From an uncultured Spirochaetota bacterium (GTDB lineage Bacteria; Spirochaetota; UBA4802; UBA5550): a stretch of 64,000 nt of DNA. Location of the stretch: assembly GCA_937872225.1 (NCBI GenBank), contig CALMRZ010000034.1, forward strand, positions 29,896 through 93,895. Reading direction: 5' to 3'. Below the pieces are notes generated by a model. It ran no database searches. It worked only from the letters and a program-made list of their open reading frames with translations, and was not told the DNA's origin. Shown here one piece after another: positions 24,328 to 32,317 of this stretch. Made by a program: the position numbers and the translations under genes. Each line of letters begins with the position of its first letter. Position 1 is the first letter of the stretch.

Positions 24328-26292
24328 TCAATTGACATCAACGATGATGAGGGTAAAATCATCCTGGAACTCGCCCGGCGAGCTCCATTCCTTCAGGGCG
24401 TTGAAAATGAACTCCACGGCTTCAACCGGCGGCAGGTGCTTCGACTCCATGACCAGGTCTTTCAGGCGCGCATCCCCGAACAGTTCCCGTTCGTCGTTGA
24501 AAGACTCGGTGAGACAGTCCGTGTAAAGCACGACTCTATCCCCCCGTCCGATGGCGAATTCATGGAGTTCCAGGTCGATGCGGGGGATGAATCCGATGGC
24601 CATCCCCTTCGGGCAGTATTCATTCAGCACGGCCTCGCCGCTCCCGTATGCTATGTGGAGAAGGGGCTCATGGCCCGCCCTGACGAAATAGCCCTTTTTA
24701 TCCGGCCTGTTAATGTAGCAATAGCCCGCGGTTAAATAATTTTTTTCCATTTTATCGAAGATGTACGCGTTGAGCCCTTCCATGAAATCCCCGGGCCGTG
24801 AGCAGACCGGGGCCAGGGTGCTGAAGAGGACCTTTATCATGGACGCGATCAGCGAGGCCGGCACCCCGTGGCCCGATACGTCGGCGATGAGGACGCCGAT
24901 TTTTTCCTCCTCCATGCAGTGGAAATTATAAAAATCCCCGCTTATGTTCGCGGCCGGTATGTATTTCACCCCGATGGTGAAGGCGGTCGATTCGGGAAGC
25001 TCATGGGGGAGCGCCGCCAGCTGGATCGTCCTTGCGATTGAAATCTCATTTTCAAGAAAGGCCAGCCGCTTCCCTTCGTCCATCTTCTCCCGCAACAGGA
25101 CGTTCAGTTCCTCCGCCGTATTGAGGTTATACACGAACCTGTTGATGAGGTCCAGACCCAGGAGGACAAGCATGAAGGGCACCCCGAGCGGATAGAGCGG
25201 AACGCTCCCCTCGAAAAGATGGAGGCTGAACACCAGTATGTCATAGATCCCGAAGGCGAAAATCGGCAGGAGGACGATAAAGAGCATGAGCCCCTTCCGG
25301 TTTCCGGCCATGATCTGCCGTATCGACATAATGACGATATCGGCGATATACAGGGGGATCAGCAGAAGGAAGATGTTTCTCCAGTATATGATGTAGTGGC
25401 GATCCTGGGAAACAACCATGAGAAGAGTAAGCGCGACGGGCAGGACAAGATACACCGCGATCCTTGTGCCGGTTATTTTCAGCTCCAGGTAACTTCTGAA
25501 AAAAAGCGTAAGAAAGGGTGGAAAAAAAATCAGGCCGACGCCGCAGATCTTGAACACGGTATTGGAACTGACGGGCATGTAGGGAAAGGTGTTTTCAAAA
25601 AACTGCAGCAGCATCATGTCCGCGAGAAAAAAGGTGGCGCAGGCATAATTAAAATAAATCATTTCTTTTTTTCTTTTCAGGTAAATTGCCAGAAACAAAA
25701 GGGAAAAGCTCAGCAGAAGAATGAAAAAGGCCTGTATGAACTCGATCTGGAGGAAATTCCTCACCATGTAATGGCGGTTGCCGCGTCTTTCATCGATGAT
25801 CCGCATCGGGGAGAGGATCCACAGCTCCGCGTCGAAGTAATTGACGATATCGATGGTGTTCCCGCCCTTCTTCAGCAACCCCGGGGGGATCGGGTAATTG
25901 CGGAACTTGGACCAGCCCGATTTGAAGTCAGGGGGAAACATGCCCGTTTTACCTATTTTTTCGCCGTTGATATAGACGATATCGGCATTCATTATCTCGC
26001 CGGCCTGAAAGACAAGGGGCCGGGAAACGTCCTCCTCCAGTGGCACCGTCTTCCGGTAAAGGATATAGCCCCTGGTTATTCTCTTTTTGGCGGCAATTGT
26101 CTCGAAGAGATATCTATCGGGGATGGTGATGGATTCCCACGGCGTCCCCTCCCTCGGAGGATAGTCTTTTTCGCTGTCTATGAAACAATAGTTCCAGACG
26201 CCGGACAGGTTTATTTCCGTGCCGGCATCCGCGCTGGCCGCAGCGGAAGACAGCAGGATGCATAGAAAGATATATGTTAGCGTTCTCATCAT
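24328..26292 (-). CDS. 7TMR-DISM receptor fused to SpoIIE-type PP2C phosphatase
   Basis: The order is signal peptide (residues 1-22), an extracellular 7TMR-DISMED2 domain (about 25-165, with EINLSGVWNYCFIDSEKDYPP), seven membrane helices (about 180-385), a short coiled coil (about 390-425) and a SpoIIE phosphatase domain (about 430-654). Catalytic metal-binding segments are visible: SGDFYNFHCMEEEKIGVLIADVSGHGVPASL and the C-terminal DDFTLIIVDVN. It probably converts an external signal into dephosphorylation of a STAS protein such as the one at 15001; that pairing is inferred. ATG at 26292 is followed at once by a second ATG, with GAAGG just upstream. It converges on the TPM genes with 7 bp to the second TAG. 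Confidence 0.9.
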   Translation of the reverse strand: MMRTLTYIFLCILLSSAAASADAGTEINLSGVWNYCFIDSEKDYPPREGTPWESITIPDRYLFETIAAKKRITRGYILYRKTVPLEEDVSRPLVFQAGEIMNADIVYINGEKIGKTGMFPPDFKSGWSKFRNYPIPPGLLKKGGNTIDIVNYFDAELWILSPMRIIDERRGNRHYMVRNFLQIEFIQAFFILLLSFSLLFLAIYLKRKKEMIYFNYACATFFLADMMLLQFFENTFPYMPVSSNTVFKICGVGLIFFPPFLTLFFRSYLELKITGTRIAVYLVLPVALTLLMVVSQDRHYIIYWRNIFLLLIPLYIADIVIMSIRQIMAGNRKGLMLFIVLLPIFAFGIYDILVFSLHLFEGSVPLYPLGVPFMLVLLGLDLINRFVYNLNTAEELNVLLREKMDEGKRLAFLENEISIARTIQLAALPHELPESTAFTIGVKYIPAANISGDFYNFHCMEEEKIGVLIADVSGHGVPASLIASMIKVLFSTLAPVCSRPGDFMEGLNAYIFDKMEKNYLTAGYCYINRPDKKGYFVRAGHEPLLHIAYGSGEAVLNEYCPKGMAIGFIPRIDLELHEFAIGRGDRVVLYTDCLTESFNDERELFGDARLKDLVMESKHLPPVEAVEFIFNALKEWSSPGEFQDDFTLIIVDVN

Positions 26293-26434
26293 CCTTCAAA
26301 CAATGCCAGCGGGCCTTACCGGGAAAAGCGTCAAAAAGGAAAGGCGAACCCCATCCCTTCCTTTTATAGCTGAACAGAGATCGGTCTAAATTTCAAGAAT
26401 AAAATCCGTTGAACAAGGGAAGTCTTACGATGAA

Positions 26435-27616
26435 CTACTGCAGTTTGATGATAATTTCCACCCGCCGGTTCTTCCGGCGTTCTTCCTTTGTATCGTTCCC
26501 GGCTATGGGCCGGTCGGCGCCGAAACCGCGGTACGACAGCTTGTCAGCCCCTGCCCGCCCCTTCAGGTATTCCGCCACGGACCTGGCCCGGTCCACGGAA
26601 AGGCGGCGGTTATAGTCCCGCCCCCCGATAGAGTCGGTGTGGCCCTCCACGATGAGCTCGCGGTCGGGGTATTTCCTTTTCAACAGATCGGCGACCCTGT
26701 CCAGCTTTTCCCTGCTGTCGCCGCGGAGCCCGGCCGAATCGAAATCGAAGAGCACGTCCCCGATCCTGATCACCAGGCCCCGCCGGTCGGTGTCAACGTC
26801 CACGCCGTCGGGGATTTCCTTCTTCAGCTCCTTCCGCGCCAGTTCCCGCTCCTCTTTCGTGACCGGCTTGTACATTTTCATAACCGTATCAATGAGCATC
26901 TGGAACTCGTTCACCCGCACCTGCTTGCCCGCATCGCCGAACAGGAAGGCCATCCGGTATTTCTCCTTCATGGTCATGGGGCAATTTTCGCTTATGTTCC
27001 AGTTAATAACTCCTTCGTCCTTACCGATGATCTTCCGGGGAAAATCCGCAGGATAGCCGCCGCCGGCAAGGTCCATATCCACGACAAAGCGGTACTGGAT
27101 CACAGCGACATCGGCCGTGTCCTTTTTGCCGATTTCTTTAAGCGTGTACTCAACGGGAAAGGTGAGCTTGAAGGGTATGGAAAAAGCATAAAGAACGAGG
27201 TCCGCTTTCTCGGTCCATGATTCGCCGGCGGCCACGTCCTTTTTCGGGAAGGCCGGCAGGTTCCGCAGGTTCGGCATGAGATACTTCTTCGGAACGATGA
27301 AACGCCCCTGCCTGTCTATTTCAAACTCCGACGGATACTGCTCGCGCAGGTTGAAGACCTCGTTGACCGAGCCGCGCTCATACACGGAAAACCGCCCCCT
27401 TACGCTGCTCGCCTCCGCCTTTTTTTCATAGCAGGTGAGATCGATGATGTTGCGCTCCTGGTAAATCTTCTGCATCCGGTTATTGACCAGGAATTTCACG
27501 GCAGCCGTGCGCGTTATTTCAACCCGTTCATCCTTCGGGATCTCCCAGGCAAGGGATACGGCATAAGATGAAACATGGGTAAGCAACAGCAGCATGGTCA
27601 GGATCAGCTTGTTCAT
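26435..27616 (-). CDS. OmpA-family outer-envelope protein
   Basis: A signal peptide (MNKLILTMLLLLTHVSSYAVSLA) is followed by a unique beta-rich region (residues about 25-275) and a C-terminal OmpA domain (about 285-393). The peptidoglycan-binding core is present: FDFDSAGLRGDSREKLDRVADLL, IVEGHTDSIGGRDYNRRLSVDRARSVAEYL and RRKNRRVEI. These hold the Asp and Arg that grip meso-DAP. The N-terminal region is not an 8-strand OmpA barrel that I can recognise, so the protein is probably periplasmic or lipid-side anchored by the domain. It stands alone, with GGTGG before its ATG. Confidence 0.9.
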   Translation of the reverse strand: MNKLILTMLLLLTHVSSYAVSLAWEIPKDERVEITRTAAVKFLVNNRMQKIYQERNIIDLTCYEKKAEASSVRGRFSVYERGSVNEVFNLREQYPSEFEIDRQGRFIVPKKYLMPNLRNLPAFPKKDVAAGESWTEKADLVLYAFSIPFKLTFPVEYTLKEIGKKDTADVAVIQYRFVVDMDLAGGGYPADFPRKIIGKDEGVINWNISENCPMTMKEKYRMAFLFGDAGKQVRVNEFQMLIDTVMKMYKPVTKEERELARKELKKEIPDGVDVDTDRRGLVIRIGDVLFDFDSAGLRGDSREKLDRVADLLKRKYPDRELIVEGHTDSIGGRDYNRRLSVDRARSVAEYLKGRAGADKLSYRGFGADRPIAGNDTKEERRKNRRVEIIIKLQ

Positions 27617-27699
27617 GGCACCACCCTATCGGTAATACATGCAGGGATCACCCCTTCATGTATTATCGTCCTGGGGCTGAATTTTAATGAGGATATTTT

Positions 27700-28074
27700 T
27701 TATTGTACCGGGACAAAGAAGGCCTTTCCCGTGTCGCCGCCCGTTCCCTCGTCGACATGGATCAGCCTGTATTTTTTGCCGCCGACTTCGAAGATGTCCC
27801 CTTCGAAAACCACGGCTTCCTTCGCTTTCATGTCGGACCCGCTGCCGGGGCGCCAGACAAAAATCTGCATGCTCCTTCTCCTGACACCGCCGGCGTCGGC
27901 GCGCCGGTAATAATTGCCGCTCCCGACGCCGTAACCATCCACGGTGGCGACCGTTGTTTCACCGAGAATACCGGCGTCCCGGGTAATATCCGCCGGACCC
28001 TTCCCGTCGGAGGAAACGACCGTGCACGCCAGGCATAACGCCCGGGCGCCGGTACATGAAGCGTAGTTATTCAT
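27700..28074 (-). CDS. hypothetical protein, 124 aa
   Basis: Not recognised. The N-terminus has three Cys (residues 7, 14, 17; CTGARALCLAC), and the C-terminal half is beta-rich (EAVVFEGDIFEVGGKKYRLIHVDEGTGG). No signal peptide or membrane helix is seen. It starts 15 bp after the stop of the MFS transporter gene on the same strand, so it is probably the third gene of the PadR operon. A metal-binding role for the Cys group would be a guess. Confidence 0.6.
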   Translation of the reverse strand: MNNYASCTGARALCLACTVVSSDGKGPADITRDAGILGETTVATVDGYGVGSGNYYRRADAGGVRRRSMQIFVWRPGSGSDMKAKEAVVFEGDIFEVGGKKYRLIHVDEGTGGDTGKAFFVPVQ

Positions 28075-28089
28075 GTTCGTTTCTCCTGA

Positions 28090-29343
28090 TCACGCCTTTT
28101 CCCTCACGCCGATGCCCAGGACCAGGACCGTCAGGACGGCGAGGGACCCGCCGAAAATAAAGGGAAGCCCCGGATGGGCCTTGAAGAGAAGACCGGCAAC
28201 CACGCTGGCCGGGAGAAGGCCGATGCCGATGATGGTGTGATAAAAGCCGAGGGCCGTTGCCCGGGAGTTCTCCGGGGCGATATCGGCGACGAAGGCCTTT
28301 TCCACCCCTTCCGTCATCGCATAGTAGAGTCCGTAGAGGGGCCAGAAAATCCAGAGAAGATAGCTCGAAGACGGGGAAATGAAGCCGAAGGCGATATATA
28401 CCGCCGCGTACAGGAGATAGCCGGCCATGAGAAGTTTTTTCCTCCCGATCCGGTCGGAGAGGGAACCGAAAGCCGAGGACAGGGCCGTGGTGGTAAAGTT
28501 GAAGATGATATACATGAGAATGACCGTCGACAGCAGATGCCCCAGGTCCATGCTCCGGAGCAGGAGAAACTGGTTCGACGAATTCCCCAGGGTGAAGATG
28601 AGCTGGGCGATGAAAAAGATCCGCAGGTTTTTATCGTATTTCCGTATGTCAAGGTTCGGCCTGGGCTTGCCGTTTCCGGCCGGAGCCGTCTTCGCCGTTT
28701 CCCTGGTGAAAAAGAGGAACACGACGCCGATGAAGGCCGGCACAATGGAGATAAGGAAAAGCAGGTAAAAGGTGTCAAGATCCCTGATGGACTGCGTCAT
28801 CGGGTCCATGAAGTGAACCACAACGAAGTAGCACACCACGGTGCCCAGGAAGGCGCCGGCGAAGTCCATGGCCCGCTGGAACCCGAAGGCCTTTCCCTGG
28901 AGCTCCTTCGGCATTGATTCGGAGATAAGGGCGTCCCGCGGCGCCGTGCGTATCCCCTTCCCCACCCGGTCGAAGAACCGGGAGAGAAGCACGAAGGCCC
29001 AGCCGGCGGAAGCGGCAAAGAGCAGGGCCTTGGAAACCGCGGAGAGGGAATATCCGGCGATGGCCGGAGCCTTCCGTTTCTCTATCCTGTCGGAATAGTA
29101 CCCGGCAAACACCTTGATGAGGCTGGCCGTCGATTCGGCAATGCCCTCGATGACGCCCAGGACGGGCCCCAGGAGCGCCTTCTGCGCGGCCATGATCATG
29201 GCCACAAAGGCCTGGATCAGGGGATAAATCATTTCCGACGAGACATCGGTGAAAAAAGACGTGAACCCGGTGAGGATCACGTTCCGGTCATACCTGATTT
29301 TTTCCGGCTGGGCCGGTTCATTTTTCCTGTTCATATAATTCAT
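28090..29343 (-). CDS. major facilitator superfamily transporter
   Basis: Twelve hydrophobic helices run through the 417 residues. The MFS loop motif after helix 2 is GYYSDRIEKRKAP, and the repeat after helix 8 is GSLSDRIGRKKLLMAGY. The related segment DRVGKGIRTAPRDALISES is typical of the MFS group that resembles drug-efflux and 1-acyl-transport carriers. The substrate is unknown. ATG at 29343 is chosen because GGAG lies 7 nt upstream; it overlaps the padR-type gene by 26 bp. With the PadR regulator before it, an efflux pump controlled by a small-molecule signal is the likely function. Confidence 0.88.
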   Translation of the reverse strand: MNYMNRKNEPAQPEKIRYDRNVILTGFTSFFTDVSSEMIYPLIQAFVAMIMAAQKALLGPVLGVIEGIAESTASLIKVFAGYYSDRIEKRKAPAIAGYSLSAVSKALLFAASAGWAFVLLSRFFDRVGKGIRTAPRDALISESMPKELQGKAFGFQRAMDFAGAFLGTVVCYFVVVHFMDPMTQSIRDLDTFYLLFLISIVPAFIGVVFLFFTRETAKTAPAGNGKPRPNLDIRKYDKNLRIFFIAQLIFTLGNSSNQFLLLRSMDLGHLLSTVILMYIIFNFTTTALSSAFGSLSDRIGRKKLLMAGYLLYAAVYIAFGFISPSSSYLLWIFWPLYGLYYAMTEGVEKAFVADIAPENSRATALGFYHTIIGIGLLPASVVAGLLFKAHPGLPFIFGGSLAVLTVLVLGIGVREKA

Positions 29344-29638
29344 CAAACAACTCCTTGGCTTTTTTCCTTGATTCGGCGAGAACCGCCGCACCCTTTCTGG
29401 TGATCCGGTAATACTTCCTCACCTTTCCCCGGACTGTTTCCCGCTGAGAGGCGAGGAAGCCGCTTTGTTCCATCCTGTGGAATATCGGGTACAGCGTCCC
29501 GAACGATATTGAATATCCGTGGCGCGCCAGTTCCTCCCTGAATTCCTTCCCGTATATGCGCTCCGTGCTGGCATGGTGCAGTATATGGATTTTGATGAAT
29601 CCCAGGAGAAAATCCCGTACGATATCGCTCTTTGGCAT
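29318..29638 (-). CDS. PadR-family transcriptional regulator
   Basis: This 106-aa winged-helix repressor shows the family pattern: LGFIKIHILHHASTERIYGKEFREELARHGYSISFGTLYPIFHRMEQSGFLASQRE, then RKYYRITRKG. PadR proteins repress efflux or detoxification genes until a ligand binds. It is the first gene of an operon with an MFS transporter, overlapping it by 26 bp. GGGAGG lies 4 nt upstream of its ATG. A 13-bp tandem repeat upstream (29667-29692) is a candidate binding site for it. Confidence 0.9.
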   Translation of the reverse strand: MPKSDIVRDFLLGFIKIHILHHASTERIYGKEFREELARHGYSISFGTLYPIFHRMEQSGFLASQRETVRGKVRKYYRITRKGAAVLAESRKKAKELFDELYEQEK

Positions 29639-29666
29639 GGCCCTCCCCGATGTGCGCCGGCTTCAT

Positions 29667-29692
29667 AATATCGAATACCAATATCGGATAAC
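29667..29692. promoter_or_regulatory. 13-bp tandem repeat upstream of padR, candidate operator
   Basis: AATATCGAATACC (29667-29679) and AATATCGGATAAC (29680-29692) match at 11 of 13 positions and are directly adjacent. Their position 29 bp upstream of the regulator's start suits autoregulation. Confidence 0.45.
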
Positions 29693-29874
29693 GATACCAG
29701 AAGCATCCGTGCTGTCAATTTTTTTATTCGGTAACCGCCGGTTTTATGGCCCAAACAGGGACAAAAACATGCGTTTTCATAAATAATTATGGAAAAAAAT
29801 GGAACCGGTGATACGATATCCCGGTCTTATAGCAGGATTCGGACAGACCAACTACAGCACCAAAGGTAAGGCGT

Positions 29875-31158
29875 ATGAAATCGATACGAGAGCGTATTTA
29901 CAAACCCATTTCACTCATCATGTTTGCCCTTTTAATTCCCCTGTACCTCGGAAACGGCACGGGATCGTCGGGCACGGCCTTCGCCCAGGAAGAACCGGCC
30001 TATGACACCGAGGCGGATGAAATGCTGAAAGAAATGCCGGAGAGCATGCCGAAGGATTACACCGACGACGAAATCAACCGCATGCTGGAGGATGTCCAGC
30101 AGGTGGACGATTCAAAGGATGTGGAAGGCAGGGAGAAAACGGAGGCGCCGCCCGTCACCGATGAGGACCGTGCCCTGATCGAGGACATCCGGGAAAATCC
30201 GGAAAAATACGCCGGGTACATCAAGGATCGGGAATGGCTTGACACCCACCCGGTCGTGATCTGGTCCCTCTGCTCCGATTTCGAGTGGATCAACGCGCAC
30301 CCGCAGTTCGCCGCCAGGATTTATCTCAATTATGATTTCTGGAGCAATTATCCCTATGTCGCCTACGTCATTGTCAGCAACCGGCCCTTTCTGGTCAGGT
30401 ATCCCCGGATAACCCTGGTCGTCTACGGCTATGACGGATGGTTCATCGGGCACCCCTTTATCGCCAGAGAGGTGTACCGCAACTATGTCATCTTCAACAG
30501 GTATCCGGACCTGTATCATCGCTACTACCGCCACCGCGAATGGCTCCACCGCCATCCCGGCGTGATGAAGATCGCCTGCGGCAACCGCGAATTGATCAAA
30601 GCCCATCCCGGATATCTCGGGGAGATATACAAATACCGGCGGGAAGCCATAAAAAATCATCATATACCGCCCCGGCACATGAAAAAAATGTATACCAGCT
30701 GGAAGAGCGATCCCCGCCATGACAGGAACTACCGGCCCGCTCGTCCCAACAAGGAATGGAAACTCCGGCCCGATCAGCCGCGCGGGAAGAAACCGGACCG
30801 GAGCGACGACCGTGACCGCGGCAGCAGGTCAGGCAAGCAGGGCGGCGGCACATCGGACAAACTGATAAACCGCGGCGAGAAGTACAGGCCCGACAAAGAG
30901 TTCAAACGCGGAGCAGCCCCGGCGCGCGACAAAAAGAATCTCGGCGGCAAAGAAGGCGGCCGCGGCTCCGGCACGTCAAACCAACTGATCAGGCGCGGCA
31001 TGGACAATAACCCCGACAGGGGATACCGGCGTGGCATCGTTCCCTCGCCCGACAAAAAGGTCATCAATCCCGGAGGCATGAAGGGGTCCGGCAGGCAGGA
31101 CGGCCCCCGTGAGGGGGGCGCAAGAGGCAAAGGAGGCGGCGAGGGGCAACGCAAGTAG
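29875..31158 (+). CDS. secreted protein with nine 17-residue proline-phased repeats and a basic Gly-rich tail
   Basis: The family is not recognised. A signal peptide (about residues 1-38, ending AFAQ) is followed by an acidic segment (39-100). Residues about 101-253 consist of repeats in which a Pro preceded by His, Tyr or Asn recurs exactly every 17 residues: 109, 126, 143, 160, 177, 194, 211, 228 and 245. The consensus is roughly xxxxW[IL]xx[HY]Px[IVF]xxxxY, for example REWLHRHPGVMKIACG. The tail (about 270-427) is rich in Lys/Arg/Gly/Asp and holds a unit of about 42 residues twice (GTSDKLINRG and GTSNQLIRRG). A periplasmic or surface protein is inferred. AAGG lies upstream of the start. 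Confidence 0.85.
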   Translation: MKSIRERIYKPISLIMFALLIPLYLGNGTGSSGTAFAQEEPAYDTEADEMLKEMPESMPKDYTDDEINRMLEDVQQVDDSKDVEGREKTEAPPVTDEDRALIEDIRENPEKYAGYIKDREWLDTHPVVIWSLCSDFEWINAHPQFAARIYLNYDFWSNYPYVAYVIVSNRPFLVRYPRITLVVYGYDGWFIGHPFIAREVYRNYVIFNRYPDLYHRYYRHREWLHRHPGVMKIACGNRELIKAHPGYLGEIYKYRREAIKNHHIPPRHMKKMYTSWKSDPRHDRNYRPARPNKEWKLRPDQPRGKKPDRSDDRDRGSRSGKQGGGTSDKLINRGEKYRPDKEFKRGAAPARDKKNLGGKEGGRGSGTSNQLIRRGMDNNPDRGYRRGIVPSPDKKVINPGGMKGSGRQDGPREGGARGKGGGEGQRK

Positions 31159-31206
31159 CCAGCGCGGCACGAACAGGGCAGACATGCACAAGGGGGCGTC
31201 CCCAAT

Positions 31207-31248
31207 GCCCCCTAAATCCCCCGGAGGGGGGACGTGATTAATCAGAAC
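31207..31248 (+). repeat. dispersed GC-rich intergenic repeat, copy A
   Basis: GCCCCCTAAATCCCCCGGAG leads into a G-run, then ACGTGATTAATCAGAAC. The same element occurs inverted at 51114-51152 with small differences. It lies between two converging genes. Confidence 0.6.
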
Positions 31249-31307
31249 TTACCTTATAAAAGCCGCCCGAGGTGTTTTTAGACAATTCCTTTTATTTATG
31301 TGCCCTG

Positions 31308-32237
31308 TCACACGTAAATCAGCTTCACCGGGGGCCCGATTTCCGCAACGAGCTTTTTTTCAGCCTCATACATGTCGCCGTCAACGGTATAGAGCATTTT
31401 TTTCTCGCTGGTGATGACCGCCTTCCTGGCGATCGAGTCGAAAAGATAGGGATGGTGGATCGGCTTTCCCCTCTTGATCTTCACGAGGTTCCTGACTATG
31501 TCCGACGGTTCGCACCCCACCGACAGGATGTGGAACGTTCCGTCCTTCTCGTAGGCCCGGTACATCGGCCTGAACCCGATCCCGATGTCATCGACGGTGG
31601 TGGCGATTACCGCGATGAAGTCATGGTGGGGGACGATGGTCCCGTCCACGGTCACGGTGCAGTTCAGGCGGTCAAAGAGGGTGCCCACGTCGCCCCCCAC
31701 CGTGACGCCCTTAATGGCCTTCCAGATGGTCTTCACCGCCTTCTTCGGCCCGGTCCCCTCCCCCCGGTAGTATTCGTGGAGGAAATTGGCGGTCATGCCC
31801 ACGCCGAAGATAAAACCGTACTTGTCGTCGATCCTGATGGTGTCGCGGGTGAAGGTCCTCGGGGAGCCGTTGTTTTTCAGTATGGCCACCATTCTTCCGA
31901 GCAATTCCCCGGGCTTCCCCTTCAGGTTGATGGTCCGCGGCTGGGTGTTCATGGTCCCCGCCCTGAGGTGAAGGAGCGGCGGGACAGGGTCTTTTTTATA
32001 TATACTGATCATGCGGGAAAGCACGTGATGGCTGGTGCCGTCGCCGCCGCACACGGCCACGTAGGGCAGGCCCATTTTTTTAAAGTCCCTGATGACCGAA
32101 TCCACCTCGGCGAGGCTGTTGGTCAGCCTGATATCAGCGTAACCCCCGGAGATCCCGGTGAAATATTCGAGGGGATCGATGTTCATTTTCCTGACTCCCC
32201 GGGCATGGGGATTGATAATGAGACCGACTTTGTTCAT
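31308..32237 (-). CDS. diacylglycerol kinase family lipid kinase
   Basis: The N-terminal GLIINPHARG (residues 5-14) and the nucleotide-binding VAVCGGDGTSHHVLSRM (about 60-76) identify the DAGK catalytic fold of the YegS/DgkB type. The second domain (residues about 120-305) is beta-rich and ends MLYTVDGDMYEAEKKLVAEIG, the conserved DGE/DGD region. The enzyme phosphorylates a lipid or sphingoid substrate at the inner membrane; which one is not clear. ATG at 32237 is chosen because AAGGA lies 8 nt upstream, better than the ATG at 32246. Confidence 0.9.
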   Translation of the reverse strand: MNKVGLIINPHARGVRKMNIDPLEYFTGISGGYADIRLTNSLAEVDSVIRDFKKMGLPYVAVCGGDGTSHHVLSRMISIYKKDPVPPLLHLRAGTMNTQPRTINLKGKPGELLGRMVAILKNNGSPRTFTRDTIRIDDKYGFIFGVGMTANFLHEYYRGEGTGPKKAVKTIWKAIKGVTVGGDVGTLFDRLNCTVTVDGTIVPHHDFIAVIATTVDDIGIGFRPMYRAYEKDGTFHILSVGCEPSDIVRNLVKIKRGKPIHHPYLFDSIARKAVITSEKKMLYTVDGDMYEAEKKLVAEIGPPVKLIYV

Positions 32238-32317
32238 TGGCACCATCCTTTCCGCACGCTATAATATGCGCTGCTGAATTGCCCGCCTGCCCTGCCGCGC
32301 CGGCTCACGGCGCCGCC

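Noticed and set aside
24113..24331. Pro-rich minus-strand frame over the TPM gene tail
   Set aside because: It is the reverse reading of the Gly/Ser tail. The plus-strand frame matches a known protein tail.
30199..30609. CRISPR-like or DNA-level tandem array at the 51-bp periodicity
   Set aside because: The periodicity is at protein level only. The DNA units are too diverged, and the region is one open reading frame.
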